Below are positions 18,060 through 26,442 of a stretch of DNA of 40,774 nt, piece after piece. Position numbers and translations under genes: made by a program. Source of the DNA: Planctomycetia bacterium (lineage in GTDB: Bacteria; Planctomycetota; Planctomycetia; Pirellulales; UBA7805). Within the stretch, counting starts at the first letter, position 1, and each line of letters opens with the position of its first letter. The notes under the pieces were generated by a model, which saw only the letters and a program-made list of their open reading frames with translations, did no database searches and was not told where the DNA came from. The stretch spans positions 1 to 40,774 of the forward strand of contig JAIOQB010000023.1 of NCBI GenBank assembly GCA_021413585.1, read 5' to 3'.

Positions 18060-18485
18060 TCAGATCAGCAGGATCTGGTGCCAGAGATGCAGGCGCAGAG
18101 AACCAGACAGCGGCGGGCCGTGTGTGGATTCAAAAGTCGATGTCGACAAACTGAGATCGCTGTCCGTAAACGGCAGCACCGCCAACACGTCCAGCCGTTC
18201 GATGCTGTCGACCTGGTCGAGTCGCACCTTGGGGGACGAAAGATACGTGCAGCGGGTAGCGCACTGCCACTGGCAGTGACACGGGCCGTCCGAGTGGTGG
18301 CCCACCGCGGTCGTGCCGCAAGCGTGGTTCGTGGCGAGGTGCGCGTCCGCGTCACAGCTTTGAGCTTCGTCCTGCTCGCAGGCGATGGCGTTATCGTCGT
18401 GCTGGCAGCCGTAATGACACGGGCAGCCCAGCATGGCATGAGCCAGCAGGATGACGGCGACCAGGGGTAAGCAAACGGCCTGCAT
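18060..18485 (-). CDS. Secreted Cys/His-rich small protein, probable metal binding
   Basis: 141 residues from the ATG at 18485 (GAGG six bases upstream). It has an N-terminal signal sequence (LPLVAVILLAHAMLG). Residues 21-79 then hold ten cysteines and many His/Asp residues (CPCHYGC, HHSDGPCHCQWQC, RC). The rest is an ordinary polar tail with few cysteines. I know no named family. Its place between the channel gene and the adaptor gene of a metal efflux locus suggests a periplasmic metal chaperone or buffer; that is inference. The overlapping frame from 18490 lacks a signal peptide and is less likely. Confidence 0.75.
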   Translation of the reverse strand: MQAVCLPLVAVILLAHAMLGCPCHYGCQHDDNAIACEQDEAQSCDADAHLATNHACGTTAVGHHSDGPCHCQWQCATRCTYLSSPKVRLDQVDSIERLDVLAVLPFTDSDLSLSTSTFESTHGPPLSGSLRLHLWHQILLI

Positions 18486-18624
18486 GACAATCCTCAAAGA
18501 CGACGTATTCTATCATGGTTCATATCGGCCGGCGACTCAAGGCGACTTGCGTTTCGTAGCAAAGAGGGCATCCCAACAGGGAATTTTGATGGCTAGCACC
18601 CGCCAAAATTGCCCGGACACCGCC

Positions 18625-18652
18625 CATAGCCCCGGGCTCCGCCCGGGGGTGA
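18625..18652. repeat. Family D palindrome, copy 1 (CATAGCCCCGGGCTCCGCCCGGG)
   Basis: A short palindrome, CCCCGGGCTCCGCCCGGGG, with CATAG on one side. Further copies are at 32780-32806 and, inverted, at 34851-34876. It lies in the 294-base gap 18486-18779, upstream of the Cys/His-rich gene; that gap holds no supportable gene. Confidence 0.8.
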
Positions 18653-18707
18653 ACCGCTCTCACGGCTACGGAAGCTGAATATTTACCGAGGCCATAACGT
18701 AGTGCCA

Positions 18708-18753
18708 GCACTGGCAAAGCCAGTGGCACACGGAAAAAGGCGAAAACCAGGGA
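18708..18753. repeat. Family C repeat, copy 2
   Basis: Identical over 46 bases to 12161-12206 and in the same orientation. It lies 26 bases past the stop of the channel gene. Confidence 0.85.
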
Positions 18754-18779
18754 CGAGACTGCTGGTTCTGCAGACTCTT

Positions 18780-20183
18780 TTACTGCGCATCGCTCAGCGC
18801 ATCTAAACTAGCCGAGAGCAAAAAGTGATCCATCAACGAAACGCTCTGCCAAAGCTGCGACAAGGCGTCGATGTAGTCCAAGTTCGCCTGGGCCAGCGTG
18901 CGCTGCGCCAGCAGCAACTCGTCGTAGCGGAACTCGCCCAGGCTGTAGCCTCGCTCGATCAGGCGGACGGCTTCGCGGTCCTTCGGGAGAATGTCCTTGG
19001 AGTATTTGTCGACGCGGACGCGGGCGACGTCGTATTGCTCGAACGCGGCGGCCAGCCGCTGCTGCAGGTTCCACTGCGTGCGGGCCAAGTCGTGCTCGGC
19101 GGCGGTGAGCTTCGCTTCGGCTTCCTGGATCGCACCCTGGTTGCGGTTGTAAAGCTGCAGCGGCATGCTCACGCCGACCTCGGCCTGGGTGTTGTTGCTG
19201 ACAAAGTTTCGCTGCACGCCGCCGCGGACCATAAAGTCGGGATAGCGGCCCGCCTCGGCGAGTTGCAGTTCGCTGCGGGCCTTGTCGACGCCGGCGGACG
19301 CGGCGGCCAGTTCGGGGCTGCTGGTGCGGAGCCGAGCCAGCACTTGGTCGAACGCCATCCGCGGCGCTTCGACCGGCACTTCGTCCACTAGCGGCCTCGG
19401 AGGCAGCGTGCCACCGGCCACCAGCACGGAGAGCCGCCGCCACGCTGCCCGATATTGAAATTGCGATTCGTCGAGCTGCAGCGTCGTGCGGTGCGATTCC
19501 GTCTGGGCCTGCAACAAGTCCACAGCGCTGGCGTCGCGCACTTCCAGCCGCTTGCGGGCAGAGTCCGAAATGGCGTTGGCGATCCGGGCCAGCTCGCGCA
19601 TCACGTCGATCCGCCGCTGGGCGAACACCACCAGGTAAAAGTCGCTCCGCACGTCCCCCAGCACGCGTTCCTGGATCGTGGCCAGGTTCTGCTCGCGCTG
19701 CTGGGCGTGGCGTCCTTCGACTTCGGAAGCCAGTTGCAGCTTGCTGGCGGTGATGAACTGCTGGCTGACGAAGCCACCGTGCTTGCCCGCGGTGCCCAAT
19801 TCGCCGATGTCGATCCCTTCGTAGCCGATGGTGGGATTGGGGCGCAAGCCAGCTTGCACCGCGGCGCCGCGGGAAGCTTCGATGGCGGCCGCCGCTTCCA
19901 TGAGTGCTGGATGGCGGGCGAGCGCCATTTGTTCCAACTCGGCCAGCGTCAGCGATCCGGCGGGGCGCTGTGCTGGCGGCGCGGCCGGATCGGGCTGCAC
20001 TCGCCCGGGTGTTACTGCTTCCGGTGAAGCAGGGGCCACCTCCGGTCCCATGGGGAGGCGGCGCGGCGATTCGCCCGCGGCCGGGTTGGATTGATTGGCA
20101 GGCGGACCCGTTTGGCCCGTGGCGATTTGCGCCGCGCTGCACGCCAGCAGCAACAGCACCGATAGTCGAAGATGGGCTGTCAC
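18780..20183 (-). CDS. TolC/CzcC-like outer-membrane efflux channel
   Basis: 467 residues from the GTG at 20183 (AGGAA eight bases upstream, followed by signal sequence LRLSVLLLLACSAAQ). The open frame reaches 20387, but the extra part looks non-coding. After a Pro-rich linker it holds the outer-membrane efflux repeat twice: LTLAELEQMALARHPALMEA near the start, then coiled-coil helices with typical turns (AGLRPNPTIGYEG; EAGRYPDFMVRGGVQRN). TolC-type trimers form the exit duct for RND pumps. It is first in the minus-strand efflux locus, upstream of the Cys/His protein, adaptor and pump. The gap to rpsR holds a family F repeat. Confidence 0.93.
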   Translation of the reverse strand: MTAHLRLSVLLLLACSAAQIATGQTGPPANQSNPAAGESPRRLPMGPEVAPASPEAVTPGRVQPDPAAPPAQRPAGSLTLAELEQMALARHPALMEAAAAIEASRGAAVQAGLRPNPTIGYEGIDIGELGTAGKHGGFVSQQFITASKLQLASEVEGRHAQQREQNLATIQERVLGDVRSDFYLVVFAQRRIDVMRELARIANAISDSARKRLEVRDASAVDLLQAQTESHRTTLQLDESQFQYRAAWRRLSVLVAGGTLPPRPLVDEVPVEAPRMAFDQVLARLRTSSPELAAASAGVDKARSELQLAEAGRYPDFMVRGGVQRNFVSNNTQAEVGVSMPLQLYNRNQGAIQEAEAKLTAAEHDLARTQWNLQQRLAAAFEQYDVARVRVDKYSKDILPKDREAVRLIERGYSLGEFRYDELLLAQRTLAQANLDYIDALSQLWQSVSLMDHFLLSASLDALSDAQ

Positions 20184-20270
20184 GGGGAATGTTCCTGCCG
20201 AGGAATGGACGCCAGCGCAGAATCGCGCGCATCCGGTCATCGGAAGGTTATCGACCGCGGAGGCGGTGCA

Positions 20271-20296
20271 ACTGAGTACCCAGTACTGAGTACTAG
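20271..20296. repeat. Family F repeat, copy 2
   Basis: ACTGAGTACCCAGTACTGAG followed by TACTAG, related to the block at 50-92. It lies just beyond the rpsR stop, upstream of the channel gene. Confidence 0.65.
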
Positions 20297-20298
20297 CG

Positions 20299-20571
20299 TC
20301 AATCGCCCACGTACGGCAGCAGGGCCATGAACCGGGCCCGCTTGATGGCCAGCGACACGGCGTGCTGGCTGATGGCAGTGCAACCACTCTTGCGGCGGCC
20401 GACGATCCGGCCGTGGCGATTGGTCAGCTTGGAGAGCAGTTCCAGATCCTTATAGTCCACGTACATCGGCCGCGGACGGACGCCGCCGACGAGGATCGGA
20501 TCCTTCTTCTTGGTGCGGATCTTGTTTTTGCTGCGCCGCTTGGGCCGGGCACTGGGAGGAAACTTAGGCAT
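20299..20571 (-). CDS. rpsR: 30S ribosomal protein bS18
   Basis: 90 residues. It binds the platform of the small ribosomal subunit together with bS6. The S18 core is clear: YVDYKDLELLSKLTNRHGRI, then GRRKSGCTAISQ and AIKRARFMALLPYVG. The N-terminus is basic and slightly longer than in many bacteria. The usual neighbours rpsF, ssb or rplI are absent, so it stands alone here, ahead of the metal-efflux genes on the same strand. Confidence 0.97.
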   Translation of the reverse strand: MPKFPPSARPKRRSKNKIRTKKKDPILVGGVRPRPMYVDYKDLELLSKLTNRHGRIVGRRKSGCTAISQHAVSLAIKRARFMALLPYVGD

Positions 20572-20761
20572 TGCTGAAATCGACCGGGTGACTAAGAGGC
20601 GGGGAGAAAGACAGTTCGGCCGACCGCCAAACCCACGCTGCGAGGAATGGCGGCGACAGGAACGACCGGCTGGCTTATCGAACCACTCATTCTAGCGAAC
20701 CGCCCACGGGCCACAAGGGTGGTTTGGATGATCTATTGCCTACCAATAGGCCCAACTTAGC

Positions 20762-20844
20762 AAAAATCCCAATGTCCAAATCCCAATGGCCAAAAAAACG
20801 TGCGCAACACTCCCTTAGATATTGGGATTTAGACATTAGACATT
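20762..20844. repeat. Family A hairpin repeat, copy 6 (divergent)
   Basis: Arms AATGTCCAAATCCCAAT and ATTGGGATTTAGACATT. It is the most divergent family A copy (GTCCAAAT in place of GACCAAAT) but keeps the GTGCGCAAC loop. It begins upstream of rpsR and ends four bases before the halogenase-like stop. Confidence 0.75.
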
Positions 20845-20848
20845 GTGT

Positions 20849-22096
20849 TTACACCCCCCGCAGCCACTCCGGCAGCCAGGGGTCCATGTCGCGGAAGACG
20901 TCGGTGGCGGTGGGGTGGAAGACGCGGCCGATCAGGATATCGGTGATCGCGCCGCGGTGCTGGGGAAACTCCTTGAGAAACTCGCCGAAGCTGAAGCAGT
21001 TGGAGTAATAGGCCTCGACCAGCTTGCGGATACAGGCCACTCCTTTTTCAAACTCGGGGGCCCAGCGGCCGAGTTGCGCGGCCGAGGTGTCGCCGCTGCG
21101 GAGCCCATCGATCACCGCGTCGGCCGACAGTTCGCCCGATTTGAGCGCCAACAGCACGCCTGAGGAGTATAGCGGATCGATGAACGTGAAGGCGTCGCCG
21201 GCCAACACCCAGCCGTCGCCAGCGGGGCATTGCGACGTGTACGAAAATTCGCGGGCAATGCGAATCGGCTCGACTTGTTCCGCCCCCACCAGGCGTTCTT
21301 GCAACCCGGGGCACAGCGCTACCTCCTCGGCGAACACTTCCTCCGGCTTGCCGCGGTTGGCCGTCATGTATTCCACGTCGCCGACCACGCCGACGCTGGT
21401 AATGTCGTTGTGCAGTGGGATGTACCAGAACCAGCCGTTGCGGTTGAGCGTGCGCAGCACGAGCGTGGCGCCGCCGTCGATCCCCGGCAGCCGGGCCGCG
21501 CCGCGGTAGTATGTCCACACCGCCATCTTCTTCAGTCGGGGATGAATTTTGCGCACGCCCAGCCGGGTGCCGATCACCGATTGCTGGCCGGTGGCGTCGA
21601 TGATGACCTTCGATGCGATCGACCGGCTGTGGCCGTCGGGACCGGTCAGCCGCACGCCGACCGCGCGCGGGCCATCGAACAACACTTCCTGCACGCGGGT
21701 TTCCTGGCGGCAGGTGGCGCCCTGGTCGGCCGCGTTTTCAAACAGCATCTGGTCGAACTCGCTGCGCAGCACCTGCCAGGTTTGCGAGCATTCGCGCGGG
21801 TCGTGCTGGTTGAAGTAGAACGGCACGCTGGTCCGCCCCTCGCCGCTGACGAATTGCACGCTGTACTTCTTTGTGAAGGCGCTCTCCTTCATTCGTTCGA
21901 GCAAACCCAGCCGTTTGAGCGTCCAATACGACTCGGGAATCAGCGATTCGCCGATGTGAAACCGGGGGAACTTGTCGCGCTCGACCAACAACGTAGAGAA
22001 CCCGGCTTCGGCCACCAGCGCCGCGGCCGTCGAACCCGCCGGGCCGCCTCCGAGGACGAGGCAATCGTAGTTGTCATTCATGTTTGATTGAATCAT
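20849..22096 (-). CDS. FAD-dependent oxidoreductase resembling phenolic flavin-dependent halogenases
   Basis: 415 residues. The FAD-binding GGGPAG is at 16-21, followed by VERDKFPRFHIGESL. The halogenase hallmark WxWxIP is present as WFWYIP at 222-227. FTKKYS at 74-79 nearly matches the FxxKxG motif of phenol/pyrrole halogenases and keeps the likely catalytic Lys77. GDAFTFIDPLYSSG (300-313) closes the FAD site. Related geranylgeranyl-reductase-type enzymes lack WxWxIP. Halogenating a phenol or similar ring with FADH2, O2 and halide is the likely role; the substrate is unknown. It is the last gene of the minus-strand group with the chorismate-lyase-like and cyclase-like genes. Confidence 0.85.
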   Translation of the reverse strand: MIQSNMNDNYDCLVLGGGPAGSTAAALVAEAGFSTLLVERDKFPRFHIGESLIPESYWTLKRLGLLERMKESAFTKKYSVQFVSGEGRTSVPFYFNQHDPRECSQTWQVLRSEFDQMLFENAADQGATCRQETRVQEVLFDGPRAVGVRLTGPDGHSRSIASKVIIDATGQQSVIGTRLGVRKIHPRLKKMAVWTYYRGAARLPGIDGGATLVLRTLNRNGWFWYIPLHNDITSVGVVGDVEYMTANRGKPEEVFAEEVALCPGLQERLVGAEQVEPIRIAREFSYTSQCPAGDGWVLAGDAFTFIDPLYSSGVLLALKSGELSADAVIDGLRSGDTSAAQLGRWAPEFEKGVACIRKLVEAYYSNCFSFGEFLKEFPQHRGAITDILIGRVFHPTATDVFRDMDPWLPEWLRGV

Positions 22097-22157
22097 GTAT
22101 TTTTCTTTGCATCAGGAGAGAATGCGTTTTAATAATGTGAAGCAGCTCCAGTCATCG

Positions 22158-22523
22158 TTAGCGGAAAGGAGCCTTCGGCTGGCCATCCTTATCATAAACT
22201 TGGATGGTGATGTCGGATTCTGAGGGGACCCGCACATAAAGCCCGGGCATTCCGTTGTCCTGATTCAAGCCCAAGACTGCGCCTCCCTCTTCATGTATTC
22301 CGATCGCCACGAGCGGTTGGCCGGATGGAGTGCTACAAGAAATTCGAGGCGCGTCGTTGTGGAGTTCGAGCGTCAGCCGGCCGCACCCCTGTCGATCGAA
22401 CAACGTGATGGACGGCTCGCCATCCCATGTTTTTGATGATGTAATCAGGGCGCGAAGCTTTCCGTTGGAGTCGACCAGTCGATATTCTTCCGCCTCGATT
22501 ACCTGAGACTTCAGTGGTTCCAT
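22158..22523 (-). CDS. Small beta-repeat protein, unknown function
   Basis: 121 residues from the ATG at 22523; the frame is open to 22586, which would overlap the upstream gene by 17 bases. Short units of the type EYRLVDSNGKLRALI, PSITLFDRQGCGRLTL and ITIQVYDKDGQPKAPF recur, each with a strand, a D-x-x-G turn and another strand. Proteins with this pattern are usually annotated only as hypothetical. No signal peptide or membrane segment is seen. It lies between the chorismate-lyase-like and halogenase-like genes. Confidence 0.7.
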   Translation of the reverse strand: MEPLKSQVIEAEEYRLVDSNGKLRALITSSKTWDGEPSITLFDRQGCGRLTLELHNDAPRISCSTPSGQPLVAIGIHEEGGAVLGLNQDNGMPGLYVRVPSESDITIQVYDKDGQPKAPFR

Positions 22524-22569
22524 TTTCACATGCCCCGGATGCCTGGGAAGAACAGTCGAAAAATGAACA

Positions 22570-23112
22570 TCACTCCGGTGTGACAATCTCCAGCACTTCC
22601 ACCGCCGGCACGTCGCCCAGGTCGATGCCTGCGGTGCGGCCGTAGGTGACGGCCGGCGCGGTCAGGCCGAAATGCCGCTGCAGCGCTTCGCCCGGCTCGA
22701 CGCGCCACAGGCCGTGCAGATGGATCGTGCGCAGCACGTTGTGCCGCACCAGGATCCTGCCCAGCGGCCGGCTCTGCTCTTCGATTTCCTGCCGCACGTC
22801 GGGGGCGAGGCAGCTGAGATTGACCCGCATGATTCCGTATTGCACGACCGCATGGTCCGTTTGCCGGCGCAGCAGGATCTCGCGGGCGTAGTGCGTCGGT
22901 GTGACCTTGGTGTTGAGGACTTCGACCGACACCAGGCTTTCGTGCCGGGCCTCGACCGCCACCGTCATGTGTTCCTGGTGAACCAGCAGCCGTCGGTACG
23001 GATCGGGAACATCGTCGGCCGCCACTCGCACAAGATGAGCCAGGCGTTCGGGTGAGTCGAAGAACAAGGCCAACAGGTGGCCAAGCTCGTTTTGAAAGGC
23101 AGGCGAATCCAC
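22570..23112 (-). CDS. Chorismate-lyase-like protein (UbiC/DUF98-type fold)
   Basis: 180 residues starting at a GTG. The order of motifs fits chorismate pyruvate-lyases: HQEHMTVAVE, then REILLR with Arg77 at the place of the UbiC catalytic Arg, then PLGRILVRHNVLRT, TYGRTAGI, and a final VEVLEIVTPE whose Glu175 matches the UbiC catalytic Glu. UbiC releases pyruvate from chorismate to give 4-hydroxybenzoate. That reaction here is inference from fold-level similarity. A hydroxybenzoate would be a suitable substrate for the nearby halogenase-like enzyme. GGGA lies eight bases before the GTG. Confidence 0.7.
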   Translation of the reverse strand: MDSPAFQNELGHLLALFFDSPERLAHLVRVAADDVPDPYRRLLVHQEHMTVAVEARHESLVSVEVLNTKVTPTHYAREILLRRQTDHAVVQYGIMRVNLSCLAPDVRQEIEEQSRPLGRILVRHNVLRTIHLHGLWRVEPGEALQRHFGLTAPAVTYGRTAGIDLGDVPAVEVLEIVTPE

Positions 23113-23196
23113 GGGCAGGATCCCGGTGGTATGGCAAGTTAGCCGCCGCTGCCCCAGCGGCGCGTTTCTGGCAGGATGATCAACAAACGAAGGACT

Positions 23197-25368
23197 TTAC
23201 CGAACTGACTGAATCGAGGCGGGACGTAAGGCGGGCGTAGGGGAGATTCTCGCTTCCGCCGCCGACAACGCCGATGCGGTCAGCAGCAGGGGGTACAACG
23301 GTTCATAATACCACAAACCGCTGAAGTGCAAACCGATGGGCACGGCGTGCCGATGCCGGTCTCCCTCGACGGCGTCCACCAGCCACGCCAACCCCCGGGC
23401 CACTTTGCTCCGCACCACGGCGTCGGTCGCCAGCCGCGGATCGCCGAGCAATGCCTCGACCGCCAGGGCGGTTTCCTCAATGCTGGGGACATCGCCGGAC
23501 CAGGCTTTTTGCCGAGCGCAGTTGGATTGTCCATTGCCGGCTGAGCTGTGACTTGGATTCGACTTGCAAACGCGCTCGCGGGCATTTGGCGCCGCGGGAT
23601 CCGGCAGCCGGCACCAGACTCCCCAACCGCCGCTGGCGTGCTGCGCGGAGAGGAGCCAGTCGAAGCCGCGGCGAGCGGGTCCACCAGCCAGCCGGCCCTG
23701 GTCCACGAAAGCGGCCAACACTTGAGCGGTGCCGACGATTGGATTCTCCTCGCGAGGGTAGAACTGATTGCCGAACGCGCGCGGCACCCAGGCGCCGTCC
23801 GCCTGTTGCCGCGACTCAAGCCAGGCCATGGCTCGTTCGATGACGGAGCGAATGCGGCCGGTTTTCGACAGACTAACACCGCGCGGCGATTTAGATTCCG
23901 CGGCTGCCAGCGGAGCAGCCCATGCTTTTAAGGCGCGCACGCACTGAGCCGTAATGTCTGCCGCGCTGCTCGCGCCGGCGTCGCCATCGTCCTTGCAGCA
24001 ATTCACCGGCCAGCCGCCATCGTCGTCTTGTGACTCCAGCAGCCAGTCGATGCCGGAGGAGGCGGCGGAAACCAGCGTGGAACTGGCGCGTTGATTGGTG
24101 TCGAAGCGGAGGCTGTCCACATGGCCGCGCTTTTGTCTGGCCAGCGCGGCCAGCGCCAAGAGTGCGGCGGCCGTGTCGGCGGCGTTTGGGGCCGCGTCGG
24201 TGGAAGCTCCACGCGACCAGCCGGCCGCTTCGCTCACCGTGGGCGAACCGTCGCTGCGAGATTGCTGCTCCAGCAGCCAACTCTGCCAAGCGGCGAGCGA
24301 CCTTTCCGTGCTGAGTGTAGTTTCGCTGAGTGTAGTTTCATTGAGATCGTTCTCATCGCTGCGGTGGCTGCTCGTTGAGCGATCTCCCAGCAGGGCGCTG
24401 ATCGCCCACGACGTGACGTGCGTGGATCGATCGGTTTCGATCGGCCAGCAGCCGTGGTCGTCGGCGCCATCGCGGTCGCAAGAACTGTCGAGCAGATAGC
24501 GGATCGCCCGGCGTACCACCGGATGATCCGCGCGACCCGCGCCTGCCAGGCACATCACCACGAAGCTTGTCGGCACAACGCCGCCCATGAAGCTGCCGTC
24601 CGCGGTCTGCGTCGCAGCCAACGGTTCGAGGCTTTGCTCGGCCGCTCGCCTCCGCGCGATCCGCAATAGGGGGTTGAGCGGCGGTTGCTGGTGCAGCCGG
24701 GCTAGGCCGGCGGCGATCAGGGGCGAACGGGCCCACGACGGCTCGGGCGTGTGCAAGTAATCGGTCAATCGATGCGGCAGCCAGTCCATTTCAAACGCCA
24801 GTGACGGCACGTCCTGCCACGAGATCATCCCGGCCAGAGCGCAGTGGGCCAGTACGCAATTCGTCAGGACTTGATGCGCCGAGGCGGCCCCTTGTGGGGA
24901 CTGCTGGACGATCGCACGGCGTTTGAGTCCTCGAACGCCTCCCAAGCGGGCCAGGTAGGCGTCGGCCTGATCGACCAGCGTGGGGGCCTCGGCCGGGATG
25001 CCAGTAAGTTGAAAGGCGGCGCGGACCATTAGCGTGGCGGCCAGATTCGAGGGGCTGCGGTCGCTGTCTCCCCAGCCGCCGTCGGCATTTTGCCGCGCCA
25101 CCAGCCAATGCAGCCCGGCGAGGATCATCCGGTCGAGTCGCTCATCGTCGATGGTGCCGGGCGCGTTTTCGGAAAGTGCATTGGCCGGACGGGCAGCTAT
25201 TGCCGTGCGGGCACGTTGCCGCGCGACAGATAGGGCGCTCAGCGCGGCGGCTGTTGCGGCGGGGCTGCCAGTGAGGCGGCCGCGCCAGCTTCCATCAACT
25301 TCGCATTCGGCCAGCAGGTCGCCCCGCACGGTGGCTGTCGCAGCCCGCAACCGTTGTGAATCAATCAT
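23197..25368 (-). CDS. Squalene-hopene-cyclase-like protein with a degenerate acid motif
   Basis: 723 residues of prenyltransferase/squalene-oxidase repeats in two alpha-barrel domains. QW-type units recur: LHWLVARQNADGGWGD, WLLESQDDDGGWP and WLLSAQHASGGWGVW. Known class II cyclases use a DxDD acid; at the matching place (residues 395-398, before TAAALLAL) this protein reads NAAD. It may therefore be a non-catalytic or differently acting relative. It is longer than bacterial squalene-hopene cyclase (about 630-650). No membrane anchor or signal peptide is seen. It lies 84 bases upstream of the chorismate-lyase-like gene, on the same strand. Confidence 0.8.
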   Translation of the reverse strand: MIDSQRLRAATATVRGDLLAECEVDGSWRGRLTGSPAATAAALSALSVARQRARTAIAARPANALSENAPGTIDDERLDRMILAGLHWLVARQNADGGWGDSDRSPSNLAATLMVRAAFQLTGIPAEAPTLVDQADAYLARLGGVRGLKRRAIVQQSPQGAASAHQVLTNCVLAHCALAGMISWQDVPSLAFEMDWLPHRLTDYLHTPEPSWARSPLIAAGLARLHQQPPLNPLLRIARRRAAEQSLEPLAATQTADGSFMGGVVPTSFVVMCLAGAGRADHPVVRRAIRYLLDSSCDRDGADDHGCWPIETDRSTHVTSWAISALLGDRSTSSHRSDENDLNETTLSETTLSTERSLAAWQSWLLEQQSRSDGSPTVSEAAGWSRGASTDAAPNAADTAAALLALAALARQKRGHVDSLRFDTNQRASSTLVSAASSGIDWLLESQDDDGGWPVNCCKDDGDAGASSAADITAQCVRALKAWAAPLAAAESKSPRGVSLSKTGRIRSVIERAMAWLESRQQADGAWVPRAFGNQFYPREENPIVGTAQVLAAFVDQGRLAGGPARRGFDWLLSAQHASGGWGVWCRLPDPAAPNARERVCKSNPSHSSAGNGQSNCARQKAWSGDVPSIEETALAVEALLGDPRLATDAVVRSKVARGLAWLVDAVEGDRHRHAVPIGLHFSGLWYYEPLYPLLLTASALSAAEARISPTPALRPASIQSVR

Positions 25369-25941
25369 ACGCGTCGTAATGACTCCAGTAGGTCACCATC
25401 GCTTCGACGGGCAATCCATGCCGCGTCGATTTACTTGCGATGGAGCGAAATCAACGACTCTCAATCTAGTTGTCGGCGAGTTCGACTGTCGAGCCGAGAG
25501 CCCCAAGCTAGGGGGATGCCAGCTGGGCCCCGGTTGCCCGAAGTCGTTGCGGCCAGACAGGATGGGGGCCGCGGGGGAAGCCGCAGAATTAGATGGATCG
25601 GCGGCGCCACGGCGAGAGGAAAAAATTTCAGAACCGGGTTGACGCGATGAAGGTAAATGGTCTGCGCCGCGAGGTGATCATGGGCAGCTTGCTGCCCTTG
25701 CGAGTGTTGTGAGCCGCAAGGCGCTAGCCGCGGGTAACACGAAACGCATGGCCAACCGAAGGACCGGTGGCTAGCGCCAATCCGCTCACTGACCCAGCAC
25801 GCAGCGGCGCGACACTACACGCGCGCAAAAACAGACGGCAGCAATCCGCCTTCCCCGGGGCGGATGCTGCCGTCGTGATGTGCATCTGGTCGAATAGGTC
25901 TTGCGGCCCCAATACGATTCGAGATTCTTCTGCGTGACGGG
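25369..25941. other. 573-base region without a gene, holding two hairpins
   Basis: I see no supportable coding sequence. It contains the perfect hairpin GGGCAGC-TT-GCTGCCC (25682-25697) and, further on, an inverted repeat of GGCGCTAGCC (25720-25729) with GGCTAGCGCC (25769-25778). The second may be a dispersed repeat or the transcript end of the EF-hand gene. Confidence 0.6.
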
Positions 25942-26271
25942 TTATTTCAACGAGTCCGGCTTCTTCGGCTTCGCCTGCTTCCCCTTGGCCTTGAACTCGT
26001 CGAGCGTCAGGTCGCCGCTGCTGTCGGTGTCCCACTTCTTGAAGTCCTTCTCGGCCTTCGCTTTGGTAGAATCGGTCTTGAAGGAGGCCTGATACTCTTC
26101 TAGGCTCAACTTGCCGTCGCCGTTGGTGTCCATATCAGCGAACTTCTGATCGACCGTCTTGACTTCCTTCTTTTCCTTCGGCACCTTCGGTGTCTTGGGG
26201 GCCGCGGAGGCAAAGCTACCCACGGCGAACATCAACACGACCGCCATCGCGGCGCACATCCACTTTTTCAT
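25942..26271 (-). CDS. Secreted EF-hand calcium-binding protein
   Basis: 109 residues from the ATG at 26271 (AGGAG seven bases upstream). It has a signal peptide of about 26 residues (MCAAMAVVLMFAVGSFASA), a Lys/Pro/Val-rich linker, then two EF-hands. Loops DTNGDGKLSLEE and DTDSSGDLTLDE have Asp/Asn/Ser/Glu at the calcium-coordinating positions. The tail is Lys/Pro-rich. It probably acts outside the cytoplasm in calcium binding; the partner is unknown. It stands alone between repeat-rich spacers. Confidence 0.9.
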   Translation of the reverse strand: MKKWMCAAMAVVLMFAVGSFASAAPKTPKVPKEKKEVKTVDQKFADMDTNGDGKLSLEEYQASFKTDSTKAKAEKDFKKWDTDSSGDLTLDEFKAKGKQAKPKKPDSLK

Positions 26272-26442
26272 ACTCACGCTCCTACTTGCTTAACCGAGAC
26301 CTGGGGAGACAAAACCCGACATCTGCCGGGGCCAACCTTAATTATCGTGTGGCCGGGCGGGTCTGACAAGCTGCCGGGAAGGGCGGGCAAGGCAAAGTTT
26401 TCGTTAATTTGGCCAGGGTTCCCGACAGAACCGGAGGTAGCA

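Noticed and set aside
23451..24499. Plus-strand frames opposite the cyclase-like gene
   Set aside because: They are Arg/Ala/Pro-rich antisense text. The QW-type repeats on the minus strand are convincing.
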